Positions 29,957 to 40,414 are shown, numbered from the stretch's first letter. The stretch: DNA of 64,000 nt from Blastocladiella emersonii ATCC 22665 (GCA_025594325.1 JANHCV010000002.1:930001-994000); one strand, 5' to 3'. Program-made: numbers and translations. Notes: generated from the sequence alone by a model not told the origin.

Positions 29957-30361
29957 ATGTTCCTCGGGCTGTGGATCATCAACAAGGCGGGCGGACTGAT
30001 CTTCCAGCGCGATTTCGGCGAGTCGCTGGCGCGGCTGTCGACCAACGACTACCTGGTGCTGGCGGGCACCTTCCACAGCGTGCACGCGATCGCGTCGCGC
30101 ATCTCGCCGGTGCCCGGGTCGTCGGGCATCGAGACGCTCGAGACTGACACGTTCACGCTGACGTGCCACCAGACGCCGACGGGGATCAAGTTCCTGGTCG
30201 TGACCTCGCCCGGCCACGCCAACATCGCGGGCCTGGTGCGCCAGGTGTACGACCTGTACGCCGACTACGTCATGAAGAACCCCTTCTACACGCCCGAGAT
30301 GCCCGTGCGCTGCGAGCAGTTTGACGCCAACCTGCTCAAGCTCGTCAAGGCCGTCAACTGA
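29957..30361 (+). CDS. TRAPP complex subunit TRAPPC4 (Trs23)
   Basis: Single exon, 134 residues. TRAPPC4 is a longin-fold subunit of the TRAPP complexes, which act as exchange factors for Rab1/Ypt1 in ER-Golgi and autophagy traffic. Evidence: LGLWIINKAGGLIFQRDF, a WHSxHAI-type segment (GTFHSVHAIASRISP), TLTCHQTPTGIKFLV, and the end signature VYDLYADYVMKNPFY followed by MPVRCEQFDANL. It lacks the PDZ-like insertion of the animal protein and the extra length of yeast Trs23 (219 residues), so it is a minimal form. The next gene on the other strand is a Rab GTPase. Confidence 0.9.
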   Translation: MFLGLWIINKAGGLIFQRDFGESLARLSTNDYLVLAGTFHSVHAIASRISPVPGSSGIETLETDTFTLTCHQTPTGIKFLVVTSPGHANIAGLVRQVYDLYADYVMKNPFYTPEMPVRCEQFDANLLKLVKAVN

Positions 30362-30549
30362 GCTTTTTGACCGACACGCAACCTGTAAATATACGCCCCC
30401 CTCGATACTTGTGTGATGATGAACAAGAACCGCGAGTATGTTTGAACTGGAATCGGATAGGGCACAAATTGACACAAACGACAACAACGACGACGACGGC
30501 CAGGACCGGGTGGCCACGGGCGACCGCGACCGCGACCACGACCACGGGC

Positions 30550-31391
30550 TTAGCAGCACGACCCCGAGGCGGCCGCGGGCTTGGCGCCGCCGCCGGTAAT
30601 GTCGATCTTCTTGTCGTCGTCGGCGGGGCCCTGGGTGTCGATGAGGCGCTTCTTGATGTCCTTGGCGAGCGAGAAGAAGGCCTCCTCGACGCCGATATTG
30701 GACTTGGCCGAGGTCTCGATGAACTTGACGCCAAACTCGTCGGCGAGCTCCTGGCCCTGCTCCTTGGAGATGACCTTCTTCTCGGTCACGTCGCACTTGT
30801 TGCCGACCAGGATCTTGTTGACGCCGACCGACGCGTGCTGCTCAATGTTACGGATCCAGTTGCGGATGTTGTTGAAGGACCGCTCGTCCGTCACGTCGTA
30901 GATGAGCAGGATCCCCATGGCGCCACGGTAGTAGGCCGTGGTGATGGTGCGGAACCGCTCCTGCCCCGCCGTGTCCCAGATCTGCAGCTTGATGCGCTTG
31001 CCGTCCAGCTCGATGGTCCGGATCTTGAAGTCGATCCCGATCGTCGTGATGAACGACGGCGTGAACGAGTCGTCCGTGAACCGCAGCAGCAGGCACGACT
31101 TGCCGACGCCTGCGATTCGTTGATGTCCGTGAGACACACATACACGGCGAGGCGAGGCGATGCGGGCGGCCGCGACGGTGAGTATCATGCCCGAATGCTC
31201 GCTGTGCTGCTGCTCCTGCTGCGAGGCGCGCGCGCCGCGACAAGTGCTGCCCCGCCATCACCGTGGCTCCACTTGCGCACGCGCGCGCCCCGCCCGCCTC
31301 GCAGCACGACACGCGCTCACACGCACGCACCAGAGTCGCCGATGAGCAGGAGCTTGATCAGGTGGTCGTATGTGGACGACTTGGCCGCCAT
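30550..31391 (-). CDS. Rab8/Sec4-type small GTPase
   Basis: Exons 31391-31331 and 31109-30550 (intron 221 nt) encode 206 residues. It is a secretory-vesicle GTPase for Golgi-to-plasma-membrane traffic and tip growth. Splicing completes the P-loop GDSGVGKSC. Switch I is [14 protein letters not shown], switch II is [12 protein letters not shown], followed by [19 protein letters not shown] and ETSAKS. The switch and interswitch sequences match Rab8/Sec4/Ypt2, not Rab1 or Rab11. It ends GSCC, a double-cysteine prenylation motif. The C-terminal hypervariable region is short and Gly/Ala-rich. The convergent neighbour is TRAPPC4 (188 bp between stops). Confidence 0.93.
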
Positions 31392-32134
31392 GGTGGTGGA
31401 CAGAGTGGGTGGGGGGAACGGGTTGATGGGGAGATGCGAGGTCGACAGAGGACCGTCGTAGAGCGTGTGTGTGTGGGATGCGTGCAATCACCGAGCAGGG
31501 CGGGCCGGTGTCGGCGAGGAGCGGGGAGAGGGACCGTCGAGGGAGGGTCGCGCGCAGGTCAAAGTGGCGTCGTCAAGCCGGAGGGAGCGAGCGCGTCGGT
31601 CTTTCGTCGGCGGCGGTGTCGCTGGTGGCGGCGGTGCGTGATGCGTCAAGTTGCGTTGCTACGTGGACGTGTCCTAGCGAGGCACGATTTTGGGGGAGGC
31701 GAGCTGAGCGCAAGGGGGAGCGAGCGCCGAGCTGCGCGCCGCGGCGCCGCCCCAGCTGGAAAACGACGCGCGCGCGAGAACGAAGCCGCGGAACAAGAAG
31801 GCAAAAATCGATCACGCTCGCGCACCTGACCGCGTCTTCCGCGCGCTGTCTCGCGTCTCGCACCGCTGCCCCTCGCATGTCTCGCACGCTCGAGCTCGCG
31901 GCGCGTCGACTGGTTCGGCAGCAAGCGTCGGGAGGCGCCAAAATTATCCTCGAGAACCGCAAGAAGACAACGAGGCCGCGATCAGGTCGGTCGATGATGA
32001 TACACTTGTATAGGAGGGTAGAAAGGGGTAGCCATGACGGAGGGACAAACGAGAGGAGCGGTAGGTCGGGAGAAAGACTGGGGAGGACGAAAAAGGGCGC
32101 CCGGCGCGCCCGCGTCAGAACACGGCGACGACGC
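31392..32134. other. Intergenic, nothing recognised
   Basis: 743 bp between the Rab8 start and the stop of the next minus-strand gene. A long plus-strand frame through here lacks codon bias and homology. It should contain the Rab8 promoter on the left and the 3' end of the carrier gene on the right. Confidence 0.4.
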
Positions 32135-33277
32135 TCACAGGTCGGACCCGATGCCGAATAGCACCTTGCACGCCTCGTAGGTCCAGAACGAGACCATGGA
32201 CATGGGCACGACCTTGACATAGCCGATCGACAGCCCGACAAAGAACCCGCGCAGCCCGTGCAGCGAGTAGATGTGGCGCGCCGTCTCGGCCGTGGTGCGG
32301 TACACGCGCGCCTCGTACGACTCGACGTGGTAGTGCCCGCCGACCTGCATGCGCCGCCGGATCACCTCGAGCGGGTACGACACGGTCTGCGAGATGGCCC
32401 CCGCGAGCCCGCCCGCGACCAGGTGCACCGCCGACGGCGACCACTCGGGCGCGACCCCGTGCAGCCGCTGCTTGGCCAGGTCGTACACCATGAACGACAC
32501 GCCCGCGTACGGGATCATCCCGTACACGGTCGGCAGGAACCCGCGGTAGAAGTTGCTCAGCTGCCCGAGCACGGGCAGGTGCGCGCCCACGTGCGGCCGC
32601 TCCCGGTACATTTTGCCCAGCAGCGCCCGCAGCGAGTGCGGGTCGTTGCTGAACGCCAGCCGCACCCGGACCACCTCGAGCGGGTACGTCATGAACACGG
32701 ACGTGACGCCCGCGAGCGAGCCCGCTGCGAACCGCAGTAGTGGCGACGGCTTGCTGCCGTCCTTGGGGAACAGGAGCTACGCGCGTGCGTGCGAACGTCA
32801 GTCTCGAATCGCCCGACCAGCATCGAGAAGAGGACATACGTGGTTGTACTGCTCGACCGCCATAAACTTGATCGCGGCGTACGGGAAGATGCGGATGAGC
32901 GTGGCCGAGTGGCCCTGGAACAGGCCGTACACGCCGTGCCGCGCCTTGATCTCGCCCGCCGCGCGCAGCATGCCCTGGAACGACCCGCGGTGGTGCGCAA
33001 ACGCCGGCGAGTTGGTCTGGAACAGGATCTTGACCCGGTCCAGCGGCGCCACTACCGACTTGGCCGCGCACCCGGCGATCCCGCCCGCCGCAAAGCTCTT
33101 CCACGCAAAGTCGAGCGACATGGGGTTCGTGTTGGTCTTGCCATGGCCGCCGCTTGCGTGTTCAAGTGGTGGTGGCGAGTGCGCGACGACGGGGACGGGG
33201 ACGGTGGGGAGGAGAGCGGGGCGAGCGGCAGGCGGCACCGGTGAACTCGATGGCGGCGCAGCGTGCAGGGTCGTCAT
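32135..33277 (-). CDS. Mitochondrial carrier, LEU5/SLC25A16 type (coenzyme A)
   Basis: Exons 33277-32840 and 32776-32135 encode 359 residues. An inner-membrane carrier of the SLC25 family; LEU5 and SLC25A16/A42 relatives move coenzyme A into the matrix. Three repeats each carry the P-x-[DE]-x-x-[KR] motif: PLDRVKILFQ, PLEVVRVRLA and PLEVIRRRMQ. The first repeat, with KSVVAPLDRVKILFQTNSP and GLFQGHSATLIRIFPYAAIKFMA, is LEU5-like, not ADP/ATP- or phosphate-carrier-like. A ~50-residue Pro/Ala-rich N-terminal extension precedes the first helix. The substrate is inferred from the subfamily. Confidence 0.87.
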
Positions 33278-33700
33278 TCAAAGCGGATGAGGGTGCCGGG
33301 GAGGTCGGGCGGCGATCGGAACGGGGAGAGGTGGGTCGGGTCGGGTCGTGTGTGCCGATCGAAAGTGGGCGTGGAGGGGGCGACGACGCAAGGCGGTATG
33401 GCGTCGGCGAAGGGTGGGCACAGTGAGTGCGGCTAGTGGTTGTCGATGCGTCTTGGTCTTTGGGGCGTATGCTGCATACAAGTGCGTTAACGGGAGAGAG
33501 AGGAGCGACGCCGGCGCTGATGGCAGGGCTCCGGCGGGCGCGGCTAAGCACGGCCGAGAACTGCGACGCACCGGCTGACCGTGCCGCCACAGCGACTGGC
33601 GTGAATCCCTGTGATCTGAAAACCCCTCGTTCGCGAGAGAGAGAAGGATGGATGGACACGCCCAAGGACTATATTCTGACACAAGAGGAGGGGAGACAAT
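33278..33700. other. Intergenic, nothing recognised
   Basis: 423 bp between the carrier start and the eIF6 stop. No gene. A TATATTCTGACACAAGAGG stretch near 33669 lies just past the eIF6 stop and may be its polyadenylation region. Confidence 0.4.
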
Positions 33701-34524
33701 TTACATCATCGAGTCGATGAGCGAGTCGCGCATGTCGGTGACAATGGCCTGCGACCCGGCGTCGTGCAGCTTGAAGATGGACTCGATGACCGACATCTCG
33801 GTACCCGTCGTGTCGTAGCCGACGAAAGACGCCCAGTCGTTGACGATGAGGCCGCCGCCGAGCACGTCGGAACCGCGGTTCACGGTCCCGGCGACCAATG
33901 GCACCTGCAGCAGCGACGACAGCTCCTCCTGGTCCTGGACCGTGGTGCGCGGGTGCACCATGCCGCCCTGGTTCGACAGCACCGCGTAGCTGCCGACCAG
34001 CACGTTGTCGGCGACCGTGTGGCGGAACACCTCGACCTGCAGCACGTCGGCGATCAGCTCCTCGGTCTCGCGGTCAATGTCCGGGTGCACCAGCGCCACG
34101 TAGTCGTTGCACGCAATCACGTTGCCCAGCGCCGACAGCCGCTCCTCGACGCGCTGCACGGCCACCGCGTCGGGCAGCGAGTTGCGCAGGTGCTGCAGCT
34201 CCTGGTCCGTCGTCGTGTTGGGCAGCAGCAGGCCGTGGCGGTTGCCCGCCGTCAGGCGACCCACAATCCGCGTGCCGGCGACCGAGCAGTGCACCACGGG
34301 GATCACGTCGCCGAGCTCGGCCTCGAACACCGAGTAAAAGTTCTCGGACCCGCCAATCGATACGAGGCAGTACGAGTTGGTCAGGCGCGCAAACACGCCA
34401 ATGTCGTTGGAGTTCTCGAACTGAGCGCCTGTGGGAGAGGAATAGCGGGGGTTTCGTCAGGGTCTCGGTTCATCCATCACATGCATCATCAAGAGGCAGC
34501 CAACCGATACTTACGGACAGCCAT
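33701..34524 (-). CDS. Translation initiation / ribosome anti-association factor eIF6 (TIF6)
   Basis: Exons 34524-34515 and 34428-33701 encode 245 residues, the usual length. eIF6 binds the 60S subunit, is needed for its biogenesis, and blocks premature joining with 40S. The first exon has only 10 coding bases (MAV plus one base) and splices to [18 protein letters not shown], the nearly invariant N-terminus. Five-fold pentein motifs are intact: [81 protein letters not shown] and [16 protein letters not shown]. It ends at SLIDSMM, lacking a longer Ser-rich tail. Confidence 0.96.
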
Positions 34525-35035
34525 AGTGGTAGCGGGGAAGGGAGCGGTGGTCGCAGCAGCGGTCGTTTTGGCAGAGGACGAAGGACTTGGAGGCGGATGC
34601 ACCAAGTCTAGACTTGATTCGTGATGCTGTTGCAGCAAGTGTTGCAGGGTGCCCGTCGCTTTTGTAGTCGACGCGAGAGAGTTGAGTCGGCGGCGACCTC
34701 GAAGGCGCGAGGCCAGCGGCGAAGGCGAAGTGGCGCAGCGACCTGTTCGAGCTCTCGGTTGAGTCAGGACCTGTTCGGTTGAGTCAGCGGCTATTTGTCT
34801 CGCACCCCGCGCGCGCGGCCCACGTGTGTCTCCTGCAAATCCGACGCGTCCGCGCACGTCGACGCGTCGCGGACCTCCTGATCGACCGTCTTTGAAGAAC
34901 GCTTCATCTCTCGGGGCCGCTCTTTGACGCGAGCGTTCGCGGACGCTCTTGCGTCGCAACAGTCGCGCGGACGCGTCGTCGCGAGCTCGCGAGGGAGGGG
35001 ACCGATAAGATGAGGGCCGCCGCCGGAACCCAGGC
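34525..35035. promoter_or_regulatory. Divergent promoter with a repeated TGAGTCA element
   Basis: TGAGTCA occurs at 34760-34766 and 34780-34786, inside a ~25-bp direct repeat (CCTGTTCG followed by GGTTGAGTCAG). A one-mismatch copy (TGAGTCG) lies near 34683. TGAGTCA is the classic Gcn4/AP-1 bZIP site. The copies lie ~240-260 bp upstream of eIF6 and ~250-275 bp upstream of the gene at 35036. No gene in this stretch. Confidence 0.5.
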
Positions 35036-36466
35036 ATGCTCCCGCAACACGAAGACTCTATAGACACGACTAGAACCATGATGACTTTCACTGGGCTGTT
35101 CAAACACACGCAGACGGCGGCCGCGCGCCTCGCCGCGGGCCAGCGCCACCGCCACTTCTCGCTCCTCAAGTTCGCCATGCCGTTCGCCGGCAACCGGCCG
35201 TGCGACATCTACAAGTCGGTCAAGTCGAGCCAAGTCAAGCACCTCGTGCCCCACGTGCGCGAGCAGTTCCCGAGTTTGCCGTTCTCCGGGTCGGCCAGCG
35301 AGACGGTGTGGCTCGCCGGGTTCGCGTCGGCGATCGAGGTCATCAACGCGAACGCCGGCCGGCGTTCGTGGGCCCATGCGATCCAGGAAGCGAGTACATT
35401 CTTCGACCGACGTCCAACCTGACGGACGAGAAGCTGACAGTCTCGTGTGTACGTAGTTCACCGGGGCAACGAGCGGCCGCGCGAGCGCCTGTCGATCCCG
35501 CGTCCGGGCAGCCCTGTCCCGTCGTCGTCGCTCGCGGGCGGTCTTCTCCGCAGCTCAACGGCGGCTGACGACAGCGACGGCGAGCTCGGCCTCGCGCGCG
35601 ACTTCCACACGGGCCACCCGATGCTGCCACCGATCTCGGCGTTGCTGCCGTTCAAGCAGCCTGCTACCGGTACCCTTGACGACCACCACCACATTGACCA
35701 GGCGCGGCTCGCGGAGCTGGGGGCCGTGCTCGGCATGCACGACGCAGAAGCGCTGTACCGTTCCGTGCAGCTGTCGCGCGACCCCGTCTCGATGACCAAC
35801 GCGCACAACAAGTCGCTGACGGGCGAGGCCAACATCCAGGGCTACACGGCGTCGATGCTGCGCGTCCTTTGCCCCGAGTACACGGTGTCGACGGAGCAGC
35901 GCGTCTACTCGCGCAACTTCGGGTCCAGCGGGTACGGCCGGTGCGACATTGTCATGTCCATGGACGCGGCCAAGTTCGCGGCCCTGCCGCCGAGCGAGCG
36001 CGGCGTCGGCATGCTCGTGTGCGAGGTCAAGCCGAACGAGACCGATAGCACGAAGGCCATGTCCCAGGCGTTCAGCTACCTCATGAGCGACACAGCGCGC
36101 GAGCACCTCAAGGTCCAGCACCACATGTGCGCCATGACGGACGAGTTCCCCGTGTGCGGCGCCGTCATGTGGGTCGCCGGCGGGAGCGTGCACATCCTCG
36201 TGGTGCCGTACCTCGAGATAGTCCGCATGCGCGAGCACGCCATCAACTGCACGACGCCCGCGGTGCCGATCCGCATGATCTCGCTCACGGCGCCCGCGGC
36301 CGTGGCGTCGGGCGACCCGCGCGCGCTGTTCGAGTCGACCGTCACGCACTCGGGGGGCTTCTTCAACCTCGTCGGGCTGTACGAGCCCCTGAACCGGGTC
36401 CGCAACCTCAACTTTTCGCCGGCCGACCGCGCGATGCTGTGCGAGCCCATCCGGGCCATGAAGTAA
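35036..36466 (+). CDS. PD-(D/E)XK nuclease-fold-like protein
   Basis: Exons 35036-35393 and 35457-36466 encode 455 residues (441 if the ATG at 35078 is used). The C-terminal ~220 residues show the core of a restriction-endonuclease-like fold: a beta-strand with Asp in GRCDIVMS (D283), then LVCEVK (E309, K311) as the E-x-K, then a helix with Gln (AMSQAFSYLMSD), then strands CGAVMWVA and VHILVVPYL. These are the catalytic-type residues in the expected order and spacing. The N-terminal ~120 residues (SLLKFAMPF, IYKSVKSS) and a Pro/Ser linker are unassigned. No signal peptide. The target is unknown; it could also be an inactive binding domain. It is not recognisably next to a transposon. Confidence 0.7.
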
Positions 36467-36929
36467 GCACTTGATACACACTGTACCTGACTTGAACAAT
36501 TGCGACATGTGTGCTCCGCTGTGAGGCGAGTGACGGTGACCCATCTCATTCGGCCAGTTGCGACTGGTTCGCCGTTTTCGAAAGACAACTCGCATGAGCA
36601 CAATGCCTCGCCCGATGCGCGATCGACGGCAGGGCTGATGTGGCGGAACGCGTGAGCTCAGCCACAGCGTGACCGCGGCGTGCGCTGAGTGGTCGCGGTC
36701 CGACTGTCTCGCATCATGTCTCGCACGCCACTCCGCAGCACCAATCAGTCGGCAGTCAGTCGCACTCCACGAATGCATTTTGCGCTGACTCCGCGAGGGA
36801 GGCATGCATCCCTGCCGCGCGGCAGTGAGCGGGACTGACCCTATAAAGATCGGGCCCGCCTCGCCCTCTCAACCCCTTCTTCACTCTTGCATCTCAAGAA
36901 GCATCAAGTCTCTCCTCATCATCTCCAAC
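36467..36929 (+). promoter_or_regulatory. TATA-containing promoter of the Gln/Ala-rich gene
   Basis: A consensus TATAAAG at 36842-36848 lies 88 bp before the ATG at 36930, followed by a CT-rich leader (CTTCACTCTTGCATC). This is one of the clearest TATA promoters in the window. CAGTCGGCAGTCAGTCG, a short direct repeat, is near 36745. No gene in this stretch. Confidence 0.55.
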
Positions 36930-38099
36930 ATGGGTCGCACTCAGATCAACTCCGCCCAGCGCCAGGCTGTTCACCAGCAGCAGGCCCAGGCCGCGAACGC
37001 CAAGTCCACGCAGGCGCCCGCCGCCGCCGCTAAGTCGCAGCAGCAGCAGGCCGCTCCGGCCCGCGCTCAGTCGCCCCAGGCCAAGCAGCTGCAGCAGGCT
37101 CCTCAGCAGCAGCAGGCTCGCGCGCAGTCGGCCCAGCCCAAGCAGGCCGCTGCCGCTCCCCAGCAGCAGCTCAAGGCTGCCGCCCCGCAGCAGCAGCAGA
37201 AGGCCGCGCCCGCCCAGGCCCGTGCCCAGTCGCCTCAGCTCAAGCAGGCGCAGGCTGCTCCTCATCAGGCCGCCACCGCCCGCGCCCAGTCGGCGCAGCC
37301 CAAGCAGCAGGCCGCCGCGGCCGCGCAGGTGTACCGCGCGTCGCCCGTCCGCGAGCACCCCGACGACGCGTTCCTCTCGGGCGCGTGGATGTTCGACGAG
37401 GCCCGCGTCCCGCAGTGGATGGCGCCGCAGCTGCCCAAGCAGCAGGCTCGCACGCAGCAGGCCGCAGCGCCCGTCCAGCGCGCCCAGTCGGCGCAAGTCA
37501 AGCAGGCCGCTCCCGCCCAGATCAAGCAGGCCCCGGCCCAGCAGACACAGCAGCAGCAGGCCGCTCCCGCTCGTGATCAGACCCTGATCCGTGCGCAGCT
37601 CCCGCAGGCGAAGCAGCAGCAGCAGTCGGCCGCTCCTCGCGCGCAGTCGGCTCAGCCCAAGCAGGCTGCCGCCGCTCCCCAGCAGCAGAAGGCCGCTTCC
37701 GCTCAGGCCCGCACGCAGTCGCCGCAGCTCAAGCAGGCCGCTCCCGCTCAGCAGCAGCAGGCTCGCGCTCAGTCGGCACAGCCCCAGCTCAAGCAGCAGC
37801 AGCAGGCCGCCGCGGCGCGCCCGCTCTCGCCGCAGTCGAAGCAGGCTGCTCCCGCCGCCAAGCAGGCGCCTGCTCAGCAGCAGCAGCGCGCTCAGTCGCC
37901 GCAGCTCAAGCAGGCCGCCGCGCCCGCTCATCAGCAGCAGCAGCGTGCGCAGTCGCCCCAGGCCAAGCAGGTCCCGGCCGCGGCCCAGACCAAGCAGGCT
38001 GCTCCCGCTCAGCAGAAGCAGGCTCCGGCCCAACAGCAGAAGCAGCAGCAGGACCAGCGCCGCCCTCAGTCGCCGACGCGTGGTAACAAGCGCTCGTAA
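36930..38099 (+). CDS. Gln/Ala/Lys/Pro low-complexity protein
   Basis: Single exon, 389 residues, almost entirely irregular repeats of units such as AQSPQLKQAAPAQQQQ and RAQSAQPKQAA. It has Lys every ~10 residues and essentially no hydrophobic core, so it should be intrinsically disordered and basic. One non-repetitive island lies at about residues 131-170: VYRASPVREHPDDAFLSGAW then MFDEARVPQWMAPQ, which may be a folded or binding segment. It starts MGRTQINSAQRQ and ends PTRGNKRS. Codons stay in frame with no stops despite many repeats, a strong promoter precedes it, and the leader is short, all supporting expression. Function unknown; possible roles include RNA or cell-wall association. Confidence 0.75.
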   Translation: MGRTQINSAQRQAVHQQQAQAANAKSTQAPAAAAKSQQQQAAPARAQSPQAKQLQQAPQQQQARAQSAQPKQAAAAPQQQLKAAAPQQQQKAAPAQARAQSPQLKQAQAAPHQAATARAQSAQPKQQAAAAAQVYRASPVREHPDDAFLSGAWMFDEARVPQWMAPQLPKQQARTQQAAAPVQRAQSAQVKQAAPAQIKQAPAQQTQQQQAAPARDQTLIRAQLPQAKQQQQSAAPRAQSAQPKQAAAAPQQQKAASAQARTQSPQLKQAAPAQQQQARAQSAQPQLKQQQQAAAARPLSPQSKQAAPAAKQAPAQQQQRAQSPQLKQAAAPAHQQQQRAQSPQAKQVPAAAQTKQAAPAQQKQAPAQQQKQQQDQRRPQSPTRGNKRS

Positions 38100-38317
38100 G
38101 CTCGGGCGCGCAGCGGTGATGCCTATACCCTCACCCGCTGCATATTCGGTGTGAATACAAACCATTCCTCGTGTAACATCTCGATCGTGGTTGAGAGGAG
38201 CGCGACGTGCCTAACGACGCGCCCACGTGAGGTGAGACAGTGCGAGACAACACTCCTCTCGTCGCCGCTCGGCGATCCCATCCCATCAACGCACTTATTT
38301 ACTGCAACGTATCAATC

Positions 38318-39412
38318 ATGGCAAAAGGAAAGAAAAAGACGCCGGTCGTCTCCCGCAAACCGCCGTCGTCCGCGGGCCACGCCGCCGCCGCCGCGAGCTC
38401 CTCCGCCGACGCAGCGCCCGGCCGCATGCCGTCGCTGCCGCGCAAGAACAAGGCGCGGCGCGCCATCACGCGGTTCCACGCCGAGACGAAGCTGCGCCTC
38501 GCGGCCGCGGCGACCGCCGATGCCGCGGGCGGCCCGGTGCTCGACACGCTGCAGGTGGACTCGGCGGCGCTGGCGCAGTACCAGCAGGCGTCGATGAAGA
38601 TCCAGAGCACAAAGTACCCGAGCGAGCTGCTGGTCGCGCTGCTCGGCGAGATCTTCCCGTCGGCGGCCGACGCCGTCGCCCGCAAGGCCGCCGCGAAGCT
38701 GCTGGGCGGCGACCCCGCGGCGTTCCTCGTGGACGCGGCGACGCTGCGGACATCATCATCCCGCTCGGACAGCGACCCCGACGCGCCGCCGGGCCTCCGC
38801 CTGCTGGACGTGGGCGCGCTCGAGGGCCCCGTGGCGTACCAGCGCAGCGCGCGCGCGGGGACGTTTGCATCAGTCGTCTCGATCGACCTGCACCCGCAGT
38901 CGCCCGCGGTGCAGGCGGGCGACTTCTTCCACTACCCGGACCCGAGCGGGTGCGACTGGACCGCGTACGCGGCGCAGCCCGTGGCGCCCGCGGCGTGGAA
39001 GGCGCTCGACCCGATGCCCGTGTTCGACGTGGTGTCGCTGTCGCTCGTCGTCAACTTTCTGCCGACGGCCAACGCGCGCGGCGCGATGCTCGCGAAGGCC
39101 GCGGCGCACCTCGACCCGGACGGCGCGCGGCTCGTGTGGCTGGTCCTCCCGCGCGCGTGCGTCGACAATGCGCGGTACATGACGCGCGACCACCTCGTGA
39201 GCGCGGTCATGGGCCGCGGGGTCGGCGCCGTGGTGGTCGCGGAGCGGTGGTCGGCCAAGCTGTGGTGTGGCCTGTTCCAGGTCAGCCGCGCGTGGGCGGG
39301 GCCCGCGGCGGCGGCGCGGCGCGGCGGCAAGGTCGCGGGGAGCGGCGACGTGGTCAAGAAGAGCTTGGTGAACGACGGCAAGGGGCGCAACAATTTCAGT
39401 ATCGTCGTGTAA
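38318..39412 (+). CDS. 25S rRNA adenine-N1 methyltransferase BMT2
   Basis: Single exon, 364 residues. BMT2 methylates one adenine (A2142 in yeast) of large-subunit rRNA in the nucleolus. Evidence: a basic N-terminus (KNKARRAITRFHAETK), QQASMKIQSTKYPSELLVALL, SAM-binding motif LRLLDVGALEG, SIDLHPQSPAVQAGDFF, then FDVVSLSLVVNFLPTANARG, LVWLVLPRACVDNARYM and the C-terminal basic tail. All are in family order. The protein is slightly longer than yeast BMT2 (~336) because of Ala-rich insertions. It converges on the universal stress protein gene, with only 35 bp between stops. Confidence 0.87.
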   Translation: MAKGKKKTPVVSRKPPSSAGHAAAAASSSADAAPGRMPSLPRKNKARRAITRFHAETKLRLAAAATADAAGGPVLDTLQVDSAALAQYQQASMKIQSTKYPSELLVALLGEIFPSAADAVARKAAAKLLGGDPAAFLVDAATLRTSSSRSDSDPDAPPGLRLLDVGALEGPVAYQRSARAGTFASVVSIDLHPQSPAVQAGDFFHYPDPSGCDWTAYAAQPVAPAAWKALDPMPVFDVVSLSLVVNFLPTANARGAMLAKAAAHLDPDGARLVWLVLPRACVDNARYMTRDHLVSAVMGRGVGAVVVAERWSAKLWCGLFQVSRAWAGPAAAARRGGKVAGSGDVVKKSLVNDGKGRNNFSIVV

Positions 39413-39447
39413 GTGTAGATAGATATATTCACAAAACTCTTTCTCGG

Positions 39448-40168
39448 CTACTGCTCGTGCGTCGGTGCGGACGCGGTCGCGGCGTTGAGCGCGGTTTGGC
39501 TGCCGTGGAGCAGCGTGGCGGTCGCGACGACGGGGGGCGAGGTGGGCGGCGCGTCGGCGGGGGCGGGGGCCTTGACGACGGTGACGGGGTACGGCAGGTG
39601 CTCGACGCAGTACTGCGACACGGACGCGTACAGCATCTTTTTGAGCCCCTGGTGGTTGTGGGTGCCGATGACGACGAGGTCGCACTCGGGCACGTTGTCG
39701 GCGAGGTACCGCTCGATCAGCGGGCCCACGTCGCCCTCGCCCTCGACCTCGACAAGCTCGTAGTCAACCAGGTCGTCGAACTGGCGCAGGTACGCCTTGC
39801 ACTCGTTGATGGCGGCGCGCGACTCGTCCTGGATCTCGAGGTTGTACGCCTTGTCGAGGTGGTCGCTAGCGCGGGCGGGGGATGGGTTAGCTCGGGGCGG
39901 TCTCACTGGACGACGGTGGCAGCCAAGCTCACACGGCCTGGCTCGCGACCACGCCGCCCTGAAGCGGCAGAGCAGCGTACAAGTAGGGGAACCGACTAGT
40001 CTTGTTGAGCGCGGTGCAGTGGATGACGACGAGGCGGTACTCGGCGAGGCGCGCGACGAGGCGCGCGGCCGCGTCAAAGGCGTGGAGCGACGGGACCGAC
40101 GAGTCGACGGCGACGACGACCGTGTAGACGCTGCTGCTGCTGGCTGCGGACATGTCGATGCGCTGCAT
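39448..40168 (-). CDS. Universal stress protein (UspA) family member
   Basis: Exons 40168-39933 and 39865-39448 encode 217 residues. A Rossmann-like USP domain: strand VYTVVVAVDSS, helix LHAFDAAARLVARL, strand YRLVVIHCTAL, then after the intron DHLDKAYNLEIQ, a VDYELVEVEG strand, the helix VGPLIERYLAD, and CDLVVIGTHNHQGLKKMLYASVSQY followed by PVTVVKAP. The last block is where ATP-binding members have G-2x-G-9x-G-S/T; here it is GTHNHQG followed by a Ser but imperfect, so ATP binding is unclear. A Pro/Ala/Thr tail of about 40 residues ends the protein. The role is probably in stress response; no specific substrate is known. Confidence 0.8.
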
Positions 40169-40414
40169 GGATGGGCTTTGGGGGATAGAGAGCGAGGATG
40201 GCCCACGAGCGGCCCGCTCTCGAAAGAGCGAGCGCCGAGCGGCGCAACGCGGTCGGGAACGCCGCACGTGACGCGGCGAGAAACTCTGCCGCGTGGTGGC
40301 GCGCGCCGCGCCGAGCCGTGCCGGCCTGCCCGCCGACCCGGAAGCTTCTCTCCTCTCTCTCTCGCTCGCGCGATCCTGCAACGCCACCTCTGCACATATA
40401 TACGGATCAACACC

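Noticed and set aside
28033-30045. A 670-residue version of PUS3 extending to 30045.
   Set aside because: The extension crosses the divergent TRAPPC4 start, has no domain features, and the ATG at 29604 gives a normal protein.
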